Shown in pieces: positions 44,616 to 58,418 of a DNA stretch of 64,000 nt. Below the pieces are notes generated by a model. It worked only from the letters and a program-made list of their open reading frames with translations. It did not search any database and was not told the DNA's origin. Every line of letters starts with the position of its first letter. Position 1 is the first letter of the stretch. The translations under genes and the position numbers were made by a program. The stretch spans positions 224,316,537 to 224,380,536 of the forward strand of contig NC_134397.1 of the NCBI RefSeq assembly GCF_050003625.1. Reading direction: 5' to 3'. Origin of the DNA: Haematobia irritans. Lineage: Eukaryota; Arthropoda; Insecta; Diptera; Muscidae.

Positions 44616-45840
44616 AGTACCTCTTAGTTGGAGAGAAATATTTTACAAAATCTATCAAAACATCAAGATTTCTACCAAGTAGTAAAATATTTTCCCTTTT
44701 TGTGGTAGAATTCTACCAACTGTGGCAACCGTACACGGTATTCCGTCGCAGGTTTTGGTCCATAAAAATGTACGTCTTTCCATAAAAAATGCTCTCGCCT
44801 ATTGCTATGCTTATATGCACACACTTAATTCTGTGAAACGCCGCTAGCCGTCGCGGGTATTGGTATTCCCAAAAGAAATACACGTAAAAACTTGTTCGCC
44901 TATCGCTATGCACTGAAAAAAGTCTGTAGTTAAACTAATGCTAAATCCAACTTATTTTTATAGTCAAAAAATATTTGGTTGTAGTTAATTTTTTTTCGAA
45001 ATTTTCTGCAATCCAATGATATTTTCCTTATCTCAAGTATGTTTCGAAATGTTTATGAACTAAACGAGGGTATAAAGTTCAATGACCGTACACATAAATT
45101 CAATGTGAACTAATGTTAAAATCAGGTAAATTGTGAAAATGGTCAAAATCTTGCCCACAGTTGAATATTTGTCACTCAAAATGTATTTCCATAAAATTTA
45201 TAAAAATTTCTAATGAGTGATACAAAATTCAAAGAAATATGTTTGCATTTGTTTAATTACTTTTTCCTGACAGTGTGTGATGAGGTGTTTTCATATATAT
45301 TTTTTTGTTATTTTTAGGCAAGTGAGGCACCTTACAAATAATTGTGCCATAGGGTAATAGCATTTGATTTAATTAAAATATTTCATTAAAAATCTATTCG
45401 TCGAGATATGTTCCATTTATCCATTATTTATATTAATGCAATGTACTTAAATGACTTAACAAATTAGTATACACAAAAAATTACTGGAACCAGTGCAAAT
45501 TCCCCCCAAAAGAAAAACGGAAATTTACTATACTCAGCTGAAAATATAGAAAATAAATAATTAACATTAAAATGCAATTAACTATCTATAGCCACCTACC
45601 TATCGATATTTATATGACAAGATTATTTAACGTTTTTTTTTTTAAGTACAAACAGTTGGTAATGAAAGGATAAATTTTGTGATTGCTATATAAATAGGGG
45701 CTATACATTTCATGTTTTTTGTGATAGTTTAGAAACAACCTGTTAAATATAAAATTATTCTATTAATTAAAAAACATTGTTCCTAAAATATTATTTTATT
45801 TTATTATTTCAGTAGAGAATACCTTATGCTTTACAGAAAA
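44616..45840. other. Non-coding downstream region
   Basis: No supported gene. A small inverted motif (ATTCTACCAA / TTCTACCAAG) near 44670-44720. Repeated at 56892-58116. Confidence 0.4.
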
Positions 45841-46142
45841 CACAGAATAGTAACGAAATTAATTTATCCAATTAATTTTTAATGGAAATGTTTTCAATCG
45901 CAAAAATGATAATATGAATCACCAAAATCAATACAAAATTATTGATCCAATTAAGCAATTAATTGATACTGTTGGTTATTGAGGTTTGTTTTATTAAAAA
46001 AAAGTATAAAATCAATTAAATTTTTAATTGAAAATATATACTGCAGAGCAAAAATATAATTTTTATCTTCAATCATGAAATTAATTGATCCAATTAATTT
46101 TTAATTGAAATTTCTTCAATCACAGAAACTACAATATACAGA
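45841..46142. repeat. AATTAATTG-rich dispersed repeat
   Basis: Contains repeated AATTAATTGATCCAATTAAT and TTTTTAATTGAAAT motifs, palindromic in character. Same family as 47250-47752, 48060-48650 and 61931-62206; copies in the second tandem segment at 58117-58418. Confidence 0.6.
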
Positions 46143-48010
46143 AACAAGTATATACGGCCGTAAGTTCGGCCAGGCCGAATCTTATGTACCCTCCACCATG
46201 GATTGCGTAGAAACTTCTACGAAAGACTGCCATCCACAATCGAATTACTAGGGTTGTGGTATCTTAAAACTTCTTAACATCGTTTTCTAAATTGTGAGTT
46301 AGTCAATACGTGGTATATATTAGACAAAAAAGTTATGTATAGTTAAGTCTACAAATAATTACGAATCGATATGGACTTTTTGCACGGTACGTAGAGTGCC
46401 AGAATTGAAATATGGTGGGGGTCGCTTATACAATTATGAACTTGATATGGACCAATTTTTGTGTGATTGGAAATCGATTTATCTGAGGGATATATATAAC
46501 TATAGACCGATATGGGCCTAGTTACGCACGGTTGTTAACGACCATATACTAGCACAATGTACCAAATTTCAACTCACTCGGATGAAATTTGCTCCTCCAA
46601 GAGGCTCCAAAACCAAATCTCGGGATCGGTTTATATGGGGCTTTATATGATTATTTACTGATATGGACCACTTGTGGCATGGTTGTTAAATATCATATAC
46701 GATCACCACGTACCAAATTTCAAGCAGATCGGATGAATTTTGCTTCTCCAAAAGGCACCGGAGGTCAAATGTGGGGATCGGTTTACATGGGATCTATATA
46801 TAATTATGGGCTGATAGGAACCAATTCCTGCATGGTTGTTGGATACCATATACTAACATCACGTACCAAATTTAAACTGAATCAGATGAAATTTGGTCTT
46901 CCAAGAGGCTCCGGAGGTCAAATCTGGTGATCGGTTTATATGGGGGCTATATATAATTATGGACCGATGTGGACCAATTTTTGCATAGTTGTTAGAGACC
47001 ATATACTAACACCATGTACCAAATTTCAGCCGGATCGGATGAAATTTGCTTCTCTTAGAGGCCTCGCAAACCAAATCGGGGGATCGGTTTATATGGGGGC
47101 TATATATAATTATGGACCGATGTGGACCAATTTTTGCATGGTTGTTAGAGACCATATACTAACACCATGTACCAAATTTCAGCCGGATCGGATGAAATTT
47201 GCTTCTCTTAGAGGCCTCGCAAGCCAAAATTTGGGGGTCCGTTTATACACACAAAAAAAATTTTTTCTGATTCAATCACGAAATTAATTGATCCAATTAA
47301 TTTTTTAATTGAAATGTCTTCAATCACGAAAATGATAGTATCAATCACAGTTTTAGTTGGGCATAGAAAAAATTCTTGATTAAAAAATTTATTGATTTCA
47401 TTACCAAATTTCAATTAATTTTTTAATTGATTCAATTAAAAATTTAATTGATGTTGATTGCAAAACTCAATTAATTTAGTAATTAAAAAAGGTAACTATT
47501 TTCAATTACATTCTGAATTGGCTTAGAATTTTTATTTGGATTAACAATTGATTGTTTGAAAAAAAAAATTTAATGTATCAATTAAATTTTTAATTAAAAA
47601 TTTTAAAATTTTCAATCATTGACTAAATTAACTTAAAGTTTCTATCTTGATTAAAAAGTTTATTGTACCAATTAATTTATTAATTGAAAAAAATTTCAAC
47701 TTCAATTAACTTTTTAATTGGAAATATTTTGGTGATATTTTTTTCTGTGTATGGACCGATATGGACCATTTGCAATACCATCCGACCTACGTCAATAACA
47801 ACTACTTGTGCGAAGTTTCAAGTCGATAGCTTGTTTCGTTCGGAAGTTAGCGTGATTTCAACAGACGGACGGACATGCTCAGATCGACTCAGAATTTTAC
47901 CACGACCCAGATTATATATACTTTATGGGGTCTAACAGCAATATATCGATGTGTTACAAACGGAATGACAAAGTTAATATACCCCCCATCCTATGATGGA
48001 GGGTATACAA
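46143..48010 (-). mobile_element. DINE-1/Helentron-like element, family 1 (copy 1), with nested MITE
   Basis: The + strand starts AAGTATATACGGCCGTAAGT with the TTCGGCCAGGCCGAA hairpin. Several 153-bp units follow and are interrupted at 47250-47752 by an AT-rich element. The terminal block (CAGACGGACGGACATGCTCA ... GGAGGGTATAC) then resumes. Confidence 0.78.
47250..47752. mobile_element. AT-rich MITE nested in DINE
   Basis: Starts CACACAAAAAAAATTTTTTC and ends ATATTTTTTTCTGTGT, a short imperfect TIR. The interior is AATTAATTG-type. It splits the DINE sequence ...CCGTTTATA / TATGGACCGATATGG. The target looks like TA or ATA. Copy at 59526-60028. Confidence 0.65.
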
Positions 48011-48059
48011 ATAAAAGAAATAAAAACTTCATTGCACTTGAAAATGTAACTAATTCAAA

Positions 48060-48655
48060 AATTAACTAATACTATTATCGTTTTCATCATATTAAAAAAT
48101 AAAGTCAATTGATAAAATGATTGAAATAGCTTATGTTTTTAATTAAATTATTAAAATAAATAAAATATTTCCGATTAAAAAAACAATAATAACAAATTAT
48201 AATCGAAAATAATTAGTTGCATACTATTCCTTGGCTCACTAGATTTTGCCTTAAATTATAAAATTAATTGAGTTTTTCAACCAAAATCAATTAAATGTTT
48301 AATTGAAACAATTAGAAAATTAATATTTTTTTACAATTTTGTAATTCTAATTAATTGTGGGATTGATACTATATTTTTTTGTGATTGAAGAATTTTCAAT
48401 TAAAGATAATTTCTATTAATTTCGTTTTAGAATCTTAAAAAAATGGTCTGTGTATTAATCACCAAAGTCAATTAAAAAATTAATTGATCCAATTAAAAAT
48501 GTGATTAATATAACTAACTGTAAATGATTTTTGTTTTGATTAGAAAATTGGTTAGTTTTGATTAGACAATTAAATTTTTAATTGAAAATGTTTTAAAATA
48601 CAATTAAAAATTTAATTGGAAAAACATTGGCGATATTTTTTCTGTGTCGTTTTCC
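48060..48655. repeat. AATTAATTG-rich repeat, second copy
   Basis: Same motif set as 47250-47752, ending GATATTTTTTCTGTGTCG. Copy at 60336-60931. Confidence 0.55.
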
Positions 48656-49575
48656 TCACCGCTTTGAGACGTTTTTCCCAAGAGTGTTACATTTTTGTGG
48701 GACACTCCCTTGATAAACTATTAGTTTGTTTTCTTTTTTGTTTAGTCCATCATGGCTTGGGTATAAAGCACTAATTGAAAACAAGCCTATAGGTAAAAGT
48801 GTTTTTGTATATTTCCTTAATATATTTATTTAAATAATTTGAAAATTTGTGTATATTCAGTAGATGCATATTTCAAATTAGGGGGTTCACATGCCAACCC
48901 TTGGTTTGGGCTATGTTTTTAGTTTGAGGAAAACGAATTGTTTTAAAATTCTTATACGAGGGAACAAATTCCGAACCCCAAAAGAAGCTAGCTTTGCCTT
49001 CGAATTGAAACCATTTTTTTCGTTAAAAACTTAACATGTGATCGATTTGATATTTTGTGATTTTTTTTTCTAATTTTTCTCAATATAATCATTCACATAT
49101 TTGTAAAGTTATTATTAGAAACAATAATTAATTATTAAAAGATATCATGCGCCTTGCTTTACAATTGTGCATTTCTTTTTTTGTATGATGGTACTAAAGT
49201 CACGTTCAAGTAATTGAAAAAAAAAAAAAAAATATATATATATAAAAAAAAATTTAAGAGAAAATTTTTGGCGTATTTAAGAACCAAAACATAAAATAAC
49301 CAATAATATATTATGCATGATTGTAGGGAATTTACAAAAATTACAACAACCAAAAAACAAAAAAAAATAAACGAGAAATAAACGAATAAAAACAACCAAT
49401 ACCAATTATTATTAGATTATGTAATATGTTTATTTATTTAAATTTTTATTATAGTATTACAGTACATTTATTTTGTATTATTTAAATGTCGCGCAAATAA
49501 TTATTAAAATAAATGTTACCATATAATTAGTTTCATTATTTTGTGTACACCATTTTGTCTTAATAACACTACTAT
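48656..49575. other. Non-coding end of tandem segment
   Basis: A16 run followed by a (TA)n microsatellite at 49217-49245. Otherwise nothing recognised. Repeated at 60932-61854. Confidence 0.4.
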
Positions 49576-49597
49576 GTATATCACATAAATTTGTATT

Positions 49598-50417
49598 AAT
49601 TTATTTTTTTTCCAAATTTTCAACGGAAAGATTTGATCGTATGTCGCTCAGTACCAATTTAAGAGCAGAGAATGCTCTTTCCACACAGGAACACACTGTA
49701 CAGTTTTTGCCAATGTATACAAATACGGATAATTTACTTTTTTTGCTTCCCAGAACTCAAAAGGAGGTTTATCAATCGACAAGGGTCTTGGCGAAAATTT
49801 ATCGATTTCATTGAAAGCTTTTTTTTCGTCCTCATTATCTTTCTTGTTCCTTGCTTTCCTCGCTTTCTTGTTCCCTGTCAACATTTAGGGTGTTCAAAAA
49901 TTGACCCGAAAGCTATGTATTCGATTGACATCCGGTCGATCATCGCATTGGCTATTATTTATCTGTAAAGAGAAAAACAAATAAATATCATTTTTAGAAA
50001 CAGAATTATTAAATATGTTTACATCTAACTTGATTTACAAACTGCAAAATCCGAATCATCACTTCTTTAAGATGTGTTCCAGCACACATTAATTGTAATG
50101 GCTCCTTCGTTATGATGCACTAAAGACGCGGATCCAAATATAAGGCTGCAAGGAGTGTTTGATTTTTTTAGCAGCACTTTTTCACTCCGTTCTAATATTG
50201 TCAGAAATTCTGAGCTGGCAGGCTTCGACTGAATGTCAAACTTCATTTGAAGCCATATTTTAAAGTAATCGCTATAAAATAATTGCTCTTGAGCCATTTG
50301 TGAGGCGACGTGTACAGGCTCCAAGAGGGCTAATAAGTCTTCACACTTTCCCATTCTGACTGACTTAGCGCGCATCGACATCAAGCAGAAGGCGAACATA
50401 GCAAGGCCTACTTCCAA
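49598..50417 (-). pseudogene. hAT transposase C-terminal relic (copy 2)
   Basis: Identical to 37322-38141 within the second tandem copy. Confidence 0.72.
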
Positions 50418-50588
50418 AAATGAGTTTTATTTTTCGAAGAAAAAATAACACTCCAAAAAAAAGTTTTATTTTCTGAAGAAAAAAATAAAAAAATAAATTA
50501 AAAGAGTATCTTTTTCTGAAGGAAACAATAAAACTCTTTTTAATAGTTTCATTCGAGTTTTTATTTTTTTAGTCACAAAATAACGATT

Positions 50589-52332
50589 AAACAAGTATAT
50601 ACAGCAGTAAGTTCGGCCGGGCCGACTCTTAAATACCCACCACCATGAACCAAATATTAGGGTTTTCTTTGAAATTTCAGGAGGGCTTGAGGACACTTCC
50701 TGAAGATAAATTTAAAAATTTCATCTATGAGGACTATATCAGATTCTGGATTTATAAGAACCATTTTTGTTTGAGTTTTAGAGGAATCATTAACATCTCT
50801 TGTAAGTGTGCAAGAAAATTATAAAATAACGTCTTGATTTGAAATCTTAAATCTGTAGATTTTCACCCGAGAAGTAAATTCTGGAAATTTTACATTGAGT
50901 TTCAAGCAATTTTCATGATCAGTGCGCCTTCTATACCCTCAAGAAGTGAAGTCGGTCTATATGGAGGCATTACCAAAAGGACCGATAAAAACTTAATCCG
51001 ATACACGTTTTTGTGAGCCTAAAATACCAGAATATTTACAATTTCAAGCAAATCGGATAAAAACTACAGTTTCTAGAAACCCAAGGAGTTAAATCGGGCG
51101 ATCGTTTTTATGGGGGCTATACTAAAATATGGACCGATATTCACCGTTTTCGGCACAGCTCTTTATGGCCCGAAATACCTCTAGATTTCCAATTTCAGGT
51201 AAATTGAATAAAAACTGCGGTTTCTATAAGCCCAAGAAGTAAAATCGGGAGATCGGTCTATATGGGGGCTATACCAAAACATGAACCGATACTCATAATT
51301 TGTGGCAAATCGCTTTATGGTCCTAAAATGCCTATAAATTTCCAATTTCAGGCAAATTGTATATAATCTACGGATTCTATAAACCCAAGATGTAAAATCG
51401 GGAGATCGGTCTATATGGGGTTATATCAAAACATGGAACGATACGGACCATTTTCGGCACACCTTTTGATGGTCCTCAAGTACCTCTAGATTTTCAATTT
51501 CAGGCAAATTGGATAAAAAATACGGTTTCTATAAGCCCAAGACCCCAAATCGGGAGGTCGGTTTATATGGGGACCATACCAAAACATGGACCGATGCTCA
51601 CCATTTTTGGCACACCTCTTTACGGTTCTAAAGTACCTCTCGATATCCAATTTCAGGTAAATTGGATAAAAACTGCGGTTTCTATAAGCCCAAGAAGTAA
51701 AATCGGGAGATCGGTCTATATGGGGGCTATACCAAAATATGGACCGACACTTATACCAAAATATGGCACACGTATTTGTGGTCCTACAATACCTCTAGAT
51801 TTCCAATTTCAGGTAAATTGAATAAAAACTGCGGTTTCTATAAGCCCAGGAAGTAAAATCGGGAGATCGGTCTATATGGGGGCTATACCAAAACATGAAT
51901 CGATACTCATCATTTTTGGCACACCTCTTTATGGTCATAAAATACCTCTAGATTTCAAATTTCAGGCAAATTGGATAAAAACTACGATTTCTATAAGCCC
52001 AAGACCCCAAATCGGGAGGTCGGTTTATATGGGAACTATATCAAAACCTGGACCGATATAGCCCATCTTCGAACTTGACCTGCCTGCAGACAAAAGACAA
52101 GTTTGTGCAAAATTTCCGAACGATTGCTTCATTATTGAACACTGTACCGTGATTACAACAGACAGACAGACAGACAGACGAACGGACGGACATCGTTATA
52201 TCGACATAGAATTTCTCCCTGATCAAGAATATATATACTTTATATAGTCGGGAATCGATATTTCGATGTGTTACAAACGGAATGACAAACTTATTATACC
52301 CCCGTCACCATTCTATGGTGGTGGGTATAAAA
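50589..52332 (-). mobile_element. DINE-1/Helentron-like element, family 2 (copy 2)
   Basis: Tandem copy of 38313-40056. Confidence 0.78.
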
Positions 52333-53269
52333 ATAACTTTAATTTAATTTGATAGCACTTATAACCGTTGGGATAGTTTTTTCTTGAGTAATGACTTTTA
52401 GAAGCTTGTCAAACGTCTCATACGTATATTTCACGTCGTATATTTCATATCATGTTGGAATGGGATATTAATTCCATTTAGAGACAAGCGTAAATTTTTA
52501 CTCTCTGGCACAACAAAATTTTAGCATTTTCCTCAGGCGTTTCTATTGATCGTAAAAATGTCCGACTCTTTCAAGATGGTCCTGAACTTTACATAATGCC
52601 CTTTGTGGCAATTCATCAAGGGCATATAGTAGTGAATCGTCTGCATACATCGTCTGGAAATCTCCTGTAAATGGGAGGTTCCATTTACAGGATATTTCCA
52701 TTTACAAATAATTGCTCAACAATTTTGATCTTTATTCCCTCCAATATTATTTGGTAATGTTCTTACTCTCGCTAACTCCATTGTTTGCATTGTTGCATAG
52801 AAGTACTTTCCGTATAGGAAATGCCAAGATTTCCATTTACAGATAATTGTTTACCAATATTGAACTAAGTTACCTCCAATAGTATTTGGTAATGAGAGTT
52901 TTTACTGGGAAAACTCACTACATATACTTTAAATTTCCTCAAGACAATTAAAATTTATTGAATCTAAGGGATTATCATTATTAGTATTATTTCCAACCAT
53001 TCTATATTGATTATAATTATTTTATGAATGTGTATTACGTACCTATTTATACCCTTATTATTATTATTATTATTATTTTCACACTAAGAGCTTTATATGC
53101 ACAATTTTTATATATTATGTGTTCGTTCCTCTATAATGAATTCAGTTTCATTTTAAGAATAATAAAGATCCAAAAAAACGTACTCCTCAAATTTGATTCT
53201 CTTTTATTTTGGAATATAAAAAAACGCATCGACCATGATTTAATATCATTAAATCCAACATCAATTTAG

Positions 53270-53414
53270 ATCAATGTCACCGAAAGATCTTAAATTACCA
53301 ATAGAGGCGGGAAAATTGAAACAACTCAAACAGATGACAAGCCCTCTATCGAAAATAGCCAAAGGAGTACAAAATATTGGCATGAATTTGGACCCAAGAA
53401 AAATAGCCACAAAG
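53270..53414 (+). CDS. INPP5F: Duplicate of INPP5F exon 10 (copy 2)
   Basis: Same sequence as 40994-41138, shifted by 12,276 bp, with intact splice sites. It lies in the second copy of the large tandem segment. It has no upstream exons of its own, so it could only be used by skipping or read-through from copy 1, or it reflects an assembly duplication. Confidence 0.6.
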
Positions 53415-53494
53415 GTATGTTGGGACCTAATTTACATCTCATCGTAGTTTTACTAGCTAGATTTAATATATTTATATATTTTTCTACATTTTAG

Positions 53495-53626
53495 TCTGGA
53501 GTCCTTACACCAACATCTACAGGCTCTGCTGATAATACACCACCCGAAAGAAGTACCAATAATAAAATACAATTAGAGGAAATGTGGCTGGAGCATAAAT
53601 GCAAATCAAAATTGATAGCATTGTAA
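53495..53626 (+). CDS. INPP5F: Duplicate of INPP5F exon 11 (copy 2)
   Basis: Identical to 41219-41350, including acceptor and stop codon, as part of the 12.28-kb tandem copy. It is an orphan terminal exon unless alternatively spliced. Confidence 0.6.
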   Translation, partial: SGVLTPTSTGSADNTPPERSTNNKIQLEEMWLEHKCKSKLIAL

Positions 53627-54930
53627 AATGTACAAGAGTTTTTGGTTTATTTTATGCATTAACAACAGCACTTGGGACATTTTTCGACAAATTGAACTAA
53701 TGTTTTTTGAAATACGTAAAACACGACTAATTTATGCGATATACAGTCGTCAGCCTTATTTTAACTTACCAAAAAGTTATTACATTTGTAATATTAGAAC
53801 TTTGAATTTTGCTATAATATTGTTTTCTGAAAATAAGCAAAAAATGTTAAAATACTTCCAATATTTTTAAACGTTTGTCGCCTCTGTGTATTTCGCTTAT
53901 ATAAATAACAAATACGGCCGAAAGTTCGGTCAGGGGCCAAATCATCGCAGACGAAATCGAGTACTTCATCATCGTAATGTAGTTTACGCGGATCATCGCA
54001 GTCGTTATCGAATTGTTTCTACCCGAAGTTGAACACGACAGGTAGCATTCTATCGAAAACGAAGTACGTAGAGATCTTTTAACGGGAAAAAGGTAAAAAA
54101 ACAAGAAGTGGGTGAAAATGTAAGTAATATTCTATTTTGGCAAAATGCATTTTAGAAAATATAATATTAGTTGCGTTTAGGGAAACGGATAAATGAAAGG
54201 AATGCTCAGTAGCCGCTTAAAAAAAACGTATTTTTTCAAGAACATATTTAAAGCTTATTTTGGCAGACGAAAACGTCTTTTAAATCTATGGATGTTAAAA
54301 ACACAATTAATTAAAAGCACTCCAAAATAGAATCACTCTACTTCAGGCAATGCTAAAGGACGAATATTTTTCCTTATTAATGCCACTTTGTACTCATCCT
54401 CTGTATCCGATTCATATTACATTTTAACATTATTTATATTTTAACACACAAAAACAATTACATTTCTCAGAAATATCATATTTTGATCACAAAAACTTAT
54501 TCTAAAATTGTCTTTCGCTTCCAATTTCTTATTACACATGTTTAAAAAAGTAGTAGTAAAAAAAGTAGTAGACAAAATAAATTACGATCGAATGCGGTGA
54601 TTTGGTCCCAGGTCGAATCCTTATGTATCTTCCACCATGGATTGCGTCCAAAGTTCCACTAAACTGTCATCCACAATCGAATTAGTGTGTAAATATAACC
54701 CTAGCGAATATGCGGTACGCGAAACATTTTTTCCTCGACAAGTACAATAAGCTTGTCGGCAACATTTTCATCTTTTCTTGTTTTCGTGTGTTTTTGATAT
54801 CAATATAATAGTGTGATCTTTTAATATTTAATATTGAATAAAAACATTAAAAAATATGATAAGCGCCAAGGAATTGGAATAGATTTTAGTGTGTGTGAAT
54901 ATAACTATAGCGATAGGTGAACACTTGTAA

Positions 54931-56891
54931 AAAAATTTTATTTCTATAGAGAATTTTGTCAAAATTTTATTTCCATAGAAAATTTTGTCACATTTTTATT
55001 TCTATAGAAAATTTTGTCAAAATTTTATTTTTATAGAAAATTTTGTCAACATTTTATTTCTATAGAAAATTTTGTCAACATTTTATTTCTATAGAAAATT
55101 TTGTCAAAATTTTATTTCTATAGAAAATTTTGTCAAATTTTTATTTCTATAGAAAATTTTGTCAAAATTTTATTTCTATAAAAATTTTTTTCAAAATTTT
55201 ATTTTTATAGAAAATTTTGTCAAAATTTTATTTTTATGGAAAATTTTGTTAAAATTTTATTTTTATAGAAAATTTTGTCAACATGTTATTTTTATAGAAA
55301 ATTTTAACAATTTTTTTTTTCTATAGAAAATGTTGTCAAAATTTTATTTCTATAGAAAATTTTGTCAAAATTTTATTTCTATAGAAAATTTTGTCAAAAT
55401 TTTATTTCTATAGAAAATTTTGTCAAAATTTTATTTCTATAGAAAATTTTGTCAAAATTTTATTTCTATAGAAAATTTTGTCAAAATATTATTTTTATAG
55501 AACAGTTTGTCAAAATATTATTTTTATAGAACAGTTTGTCAAAATTTTATTTTTATAGAAAATTGTGGTAAAAATTTTATTTTTATAGAAAATTTTGTCA
55601 ACATTTTATTTTTATGGAAAATTTTGTCAAATTTTTATTTTTATAGGAAATTTTGTCAAAATTTTATTTCTATAGAAAATTTTGTCAAAATTTTATTTCT
55701 ATAAAAATTTTGTCAAAATATTATTTTTATAGAACAGTTTGTCAAAATATTATTTTTATAGAACAGTTTGTCAAAATTTTATTTTTATAGAAAATTGTGG
55801 TAAAAATTTTGTCAACATTTTATTTTTATGGAAAATTTTGTCAAATTTTTATTTTTATAGGAAATTTTGTAAAAATTTTATTTCTATAGAAAATTTTGTC
55901 AACATTTTATTTCTATAGAAAATTTTGTCAACATTTTATTTCTATAGAAAATTTTGTCAAAATTTTATTTCTATAGAAAATTTTGTCAAATTTTTATTTC
56001 TATAGAAAATTTTGTCAAAATTTTATTTCTATAAAAATTTTTTTCAAAATTTTATTTTTATAGAAAAGTTTGTCAAAATTTTATTTTTATAGAAAATTTT
56101 GTCAAAATTTTATTTTTATGGAAAATTTTGTCAAAATTTTATTTTTATGGAAAATTTTGTCAAAATTTTATTTTTATAAAAAATTTTGTCAACATTTTAT
56201 TTTTATGGAAAATTTTGTCAAAATTTTTTCTATTTCTAAGAAAATTTTGTCAAAATTTTATTTCTATAGAAAATTTTGTCAAAATTGTATTTCTATAGAA
56301 AATTTTGTCAAAATTTTATTTTATAGAACAGTTTGTCAAAATTTAATTTTTATAGAAAATTGTGGTAAAAATTTTATTTTTATAGAAAATTTTGTCAAAA
56401 TTTTATTTTTATAGCAAATTTTGTCAAAATTTTATTTTTATAGCAAATTTTGTCAAAATTTTATTTTTATGAAAAATTTTGTCAAAATTTTATTTCTATA
56501 GAAAATTTTGTCAAATTTTTTTCTATTTCTATAGAAAATTTTGTCAAAATTTTATTTCTGTAGAAAATTTTGTCGAAATTTTATTGCTGTAGAAAATTTT
56601 GTCGAATTTTTATTGCTATGGAAAATTTTGTCAAAATTTTATTTCAATAGAAAATTTTGTCAACATTTTATTTCTATAGAAAATTTTGTCAAAATTTTAT
56701 TTCTATAGAAAATTTTATCAAATTTTTTTCTATAGAAAATTTTGTCAAAATGTTATTTCTATAGAAAATTTTGTCAAAATGTTATTTCTATAGAAAATTT
56801 TGTCAAAATTTTATTTCTATAGAAAATTTTGTCAAAATTTTATTTCTGTAGAAAAATTTGTCGAAATTTTATTTCTATGGAAAATTTGTGA
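54931..56891 (+). repeat. 29-bp satellite array (tandem copy 2)
   Basis: Same as 42655-44615, offset 12,276 bp. Confidence 0.94.
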
Positions 56892-58418
56892 AGTACCTCT
56901 TAGTTGGAGAGAAATATTTTACAAAATCTATCAAAACATCAAGATTTCTACCAAGTAGTAAAATATTTTCCCTTTTTGTGGTAGAATTCTACCAACTGTG
57001 GCAACCGTACACGGTATTCCGTCGCAGGTTTTGGTCCATAAAAATGTACGTCTTTCCATAAAAAATGCTCTCGCCTATTGCTATGCTTATATGCACACAC
57101 TTAATTCTGTGAAACGCCGCTAGCCGTCGCGGGTATTGGTATTCCCAAAAGAAATACACGTAAAAACTTGTTCGCCTATCGCTATGCACTGAAAAAAGTC
57201 TGTAGTTAAACTAATGCTAAATCCAACTTATTTTTATAGTCAAAAAATATTTGGTTGTAGTTAATTTTTTTTCGAAATTTTCTGCAATCCAATGATATTT
57301 TCCTTATCTCAAGTATGTTTCGAAATGTTTATGAACTAAACGAGGGTATAAAGTTCAATGACCGTACACATAAATTCAATGTGAACTAATGTTAAAATCA
57401 GGTAAATTGTGAAAATGGTCAAAATCTTGCCCACAGTTGAATATTTGTCACTCAAAATGTATTTCCATAAAATTTATAAAAATTTCTAATGAGTGATACA
57501 AAATTCAAAGAAATATGTTTGCATTTGTTTAATTACTTTTTCCTGACAGTGTGTGATGAGGTGTTTTCATATATATTTTTTTGTTATTTTTAGGCAAGTG
57601 AGGCACCTTACAAATAATTGTGCCATAGGGTAATAGCATTTGATTTAATTAAAATATTTCATTAAAAATCTATTCGTCGAGATATGTTCCATTTATCCAT
57701 TATTTATATTAATGCAATGTACTTAAATGACTTAACAAATTAGTATACACAAAAAATTACTGGAACCAGTGCAAATTCCCCCCAAAAGAAAAACGGAAAT
57801 TTACTATACTCAGCTGAAAATATAGAAAATAAATAATTAACATTAAAATGCAATTAACTATCTATAGCCACCTACCTATCGATATTTATATGACAAGATT
57901 ATTTAACGTTTTTTTTTTTAAGTACAAACAGTTGGTAATGAAAGGATAAATTTTGTGATTGCTATATAAATAGGGGCTATACATTTCATGTTTTTTGTGA
58001 TAGTTTAGAAACAACCTGTTAAATATAAAATTATTCTATTAATTAAAAAACATTGTTCCTAAAATATTATTTTATTTTATTATTTCAGTAGAGAATACCT
58101 TATGCTTTACAGAAAACACAGAATAGTAACGAAATTAATTTATCCAATTAATTTTTAATGGAAATGTTTTCAATCGCAAAAATGATAATATGAATCACCA
58201 AAATCAATACAAAATTATTGATCCAATTAAGCAATTAATTGATACTGTTGGTTATTGAGGTTTGTTTTATTAAAAAAAAGTATAAAATCAATTAAATTTT
58301 TAATTGAAAATATATACTGCAGAGCAAAAATATAATTTTTATCTTCAATCATGAAATTAATTGATCCAATTAATTTTTAATTGAAATTTCTTCAATCACA
58401 GAAACTACAATATACAGA

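Larger units (their letters stand above)
37300..49575. repeat. 12,276-bp tandem segment, copy 1
   Basis: From GTATATCACATAAATTTG at 37300 the sequence recurs with a constant offset of 12,276 bp at 49576, through all landmarks checked. It contains the hAT relic, a family 2 DINE, INPP5F exons 10-11, the satellite array, a family 1 DINE and AT-rich MITEs. The upstream flank differs (C at 37299, T at 49575). Confidence 0.95.

Noticed and set aside
46940..47287. 115-codon frame MGAIYNYGP... and similar frames in all DINE elements
   Set aside because: Translation of 153-bp tandem units in a non-autonomous element; no similarity to known proteins and different start contexts in each copy.
49159..49395. 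Small hydrophobic minus-strand protein (and variant at 61421-61672)
   Set aside because: Runs through a poly-A/TA microsatellite; the reading frame changes between the two copies with one base of A-run length.
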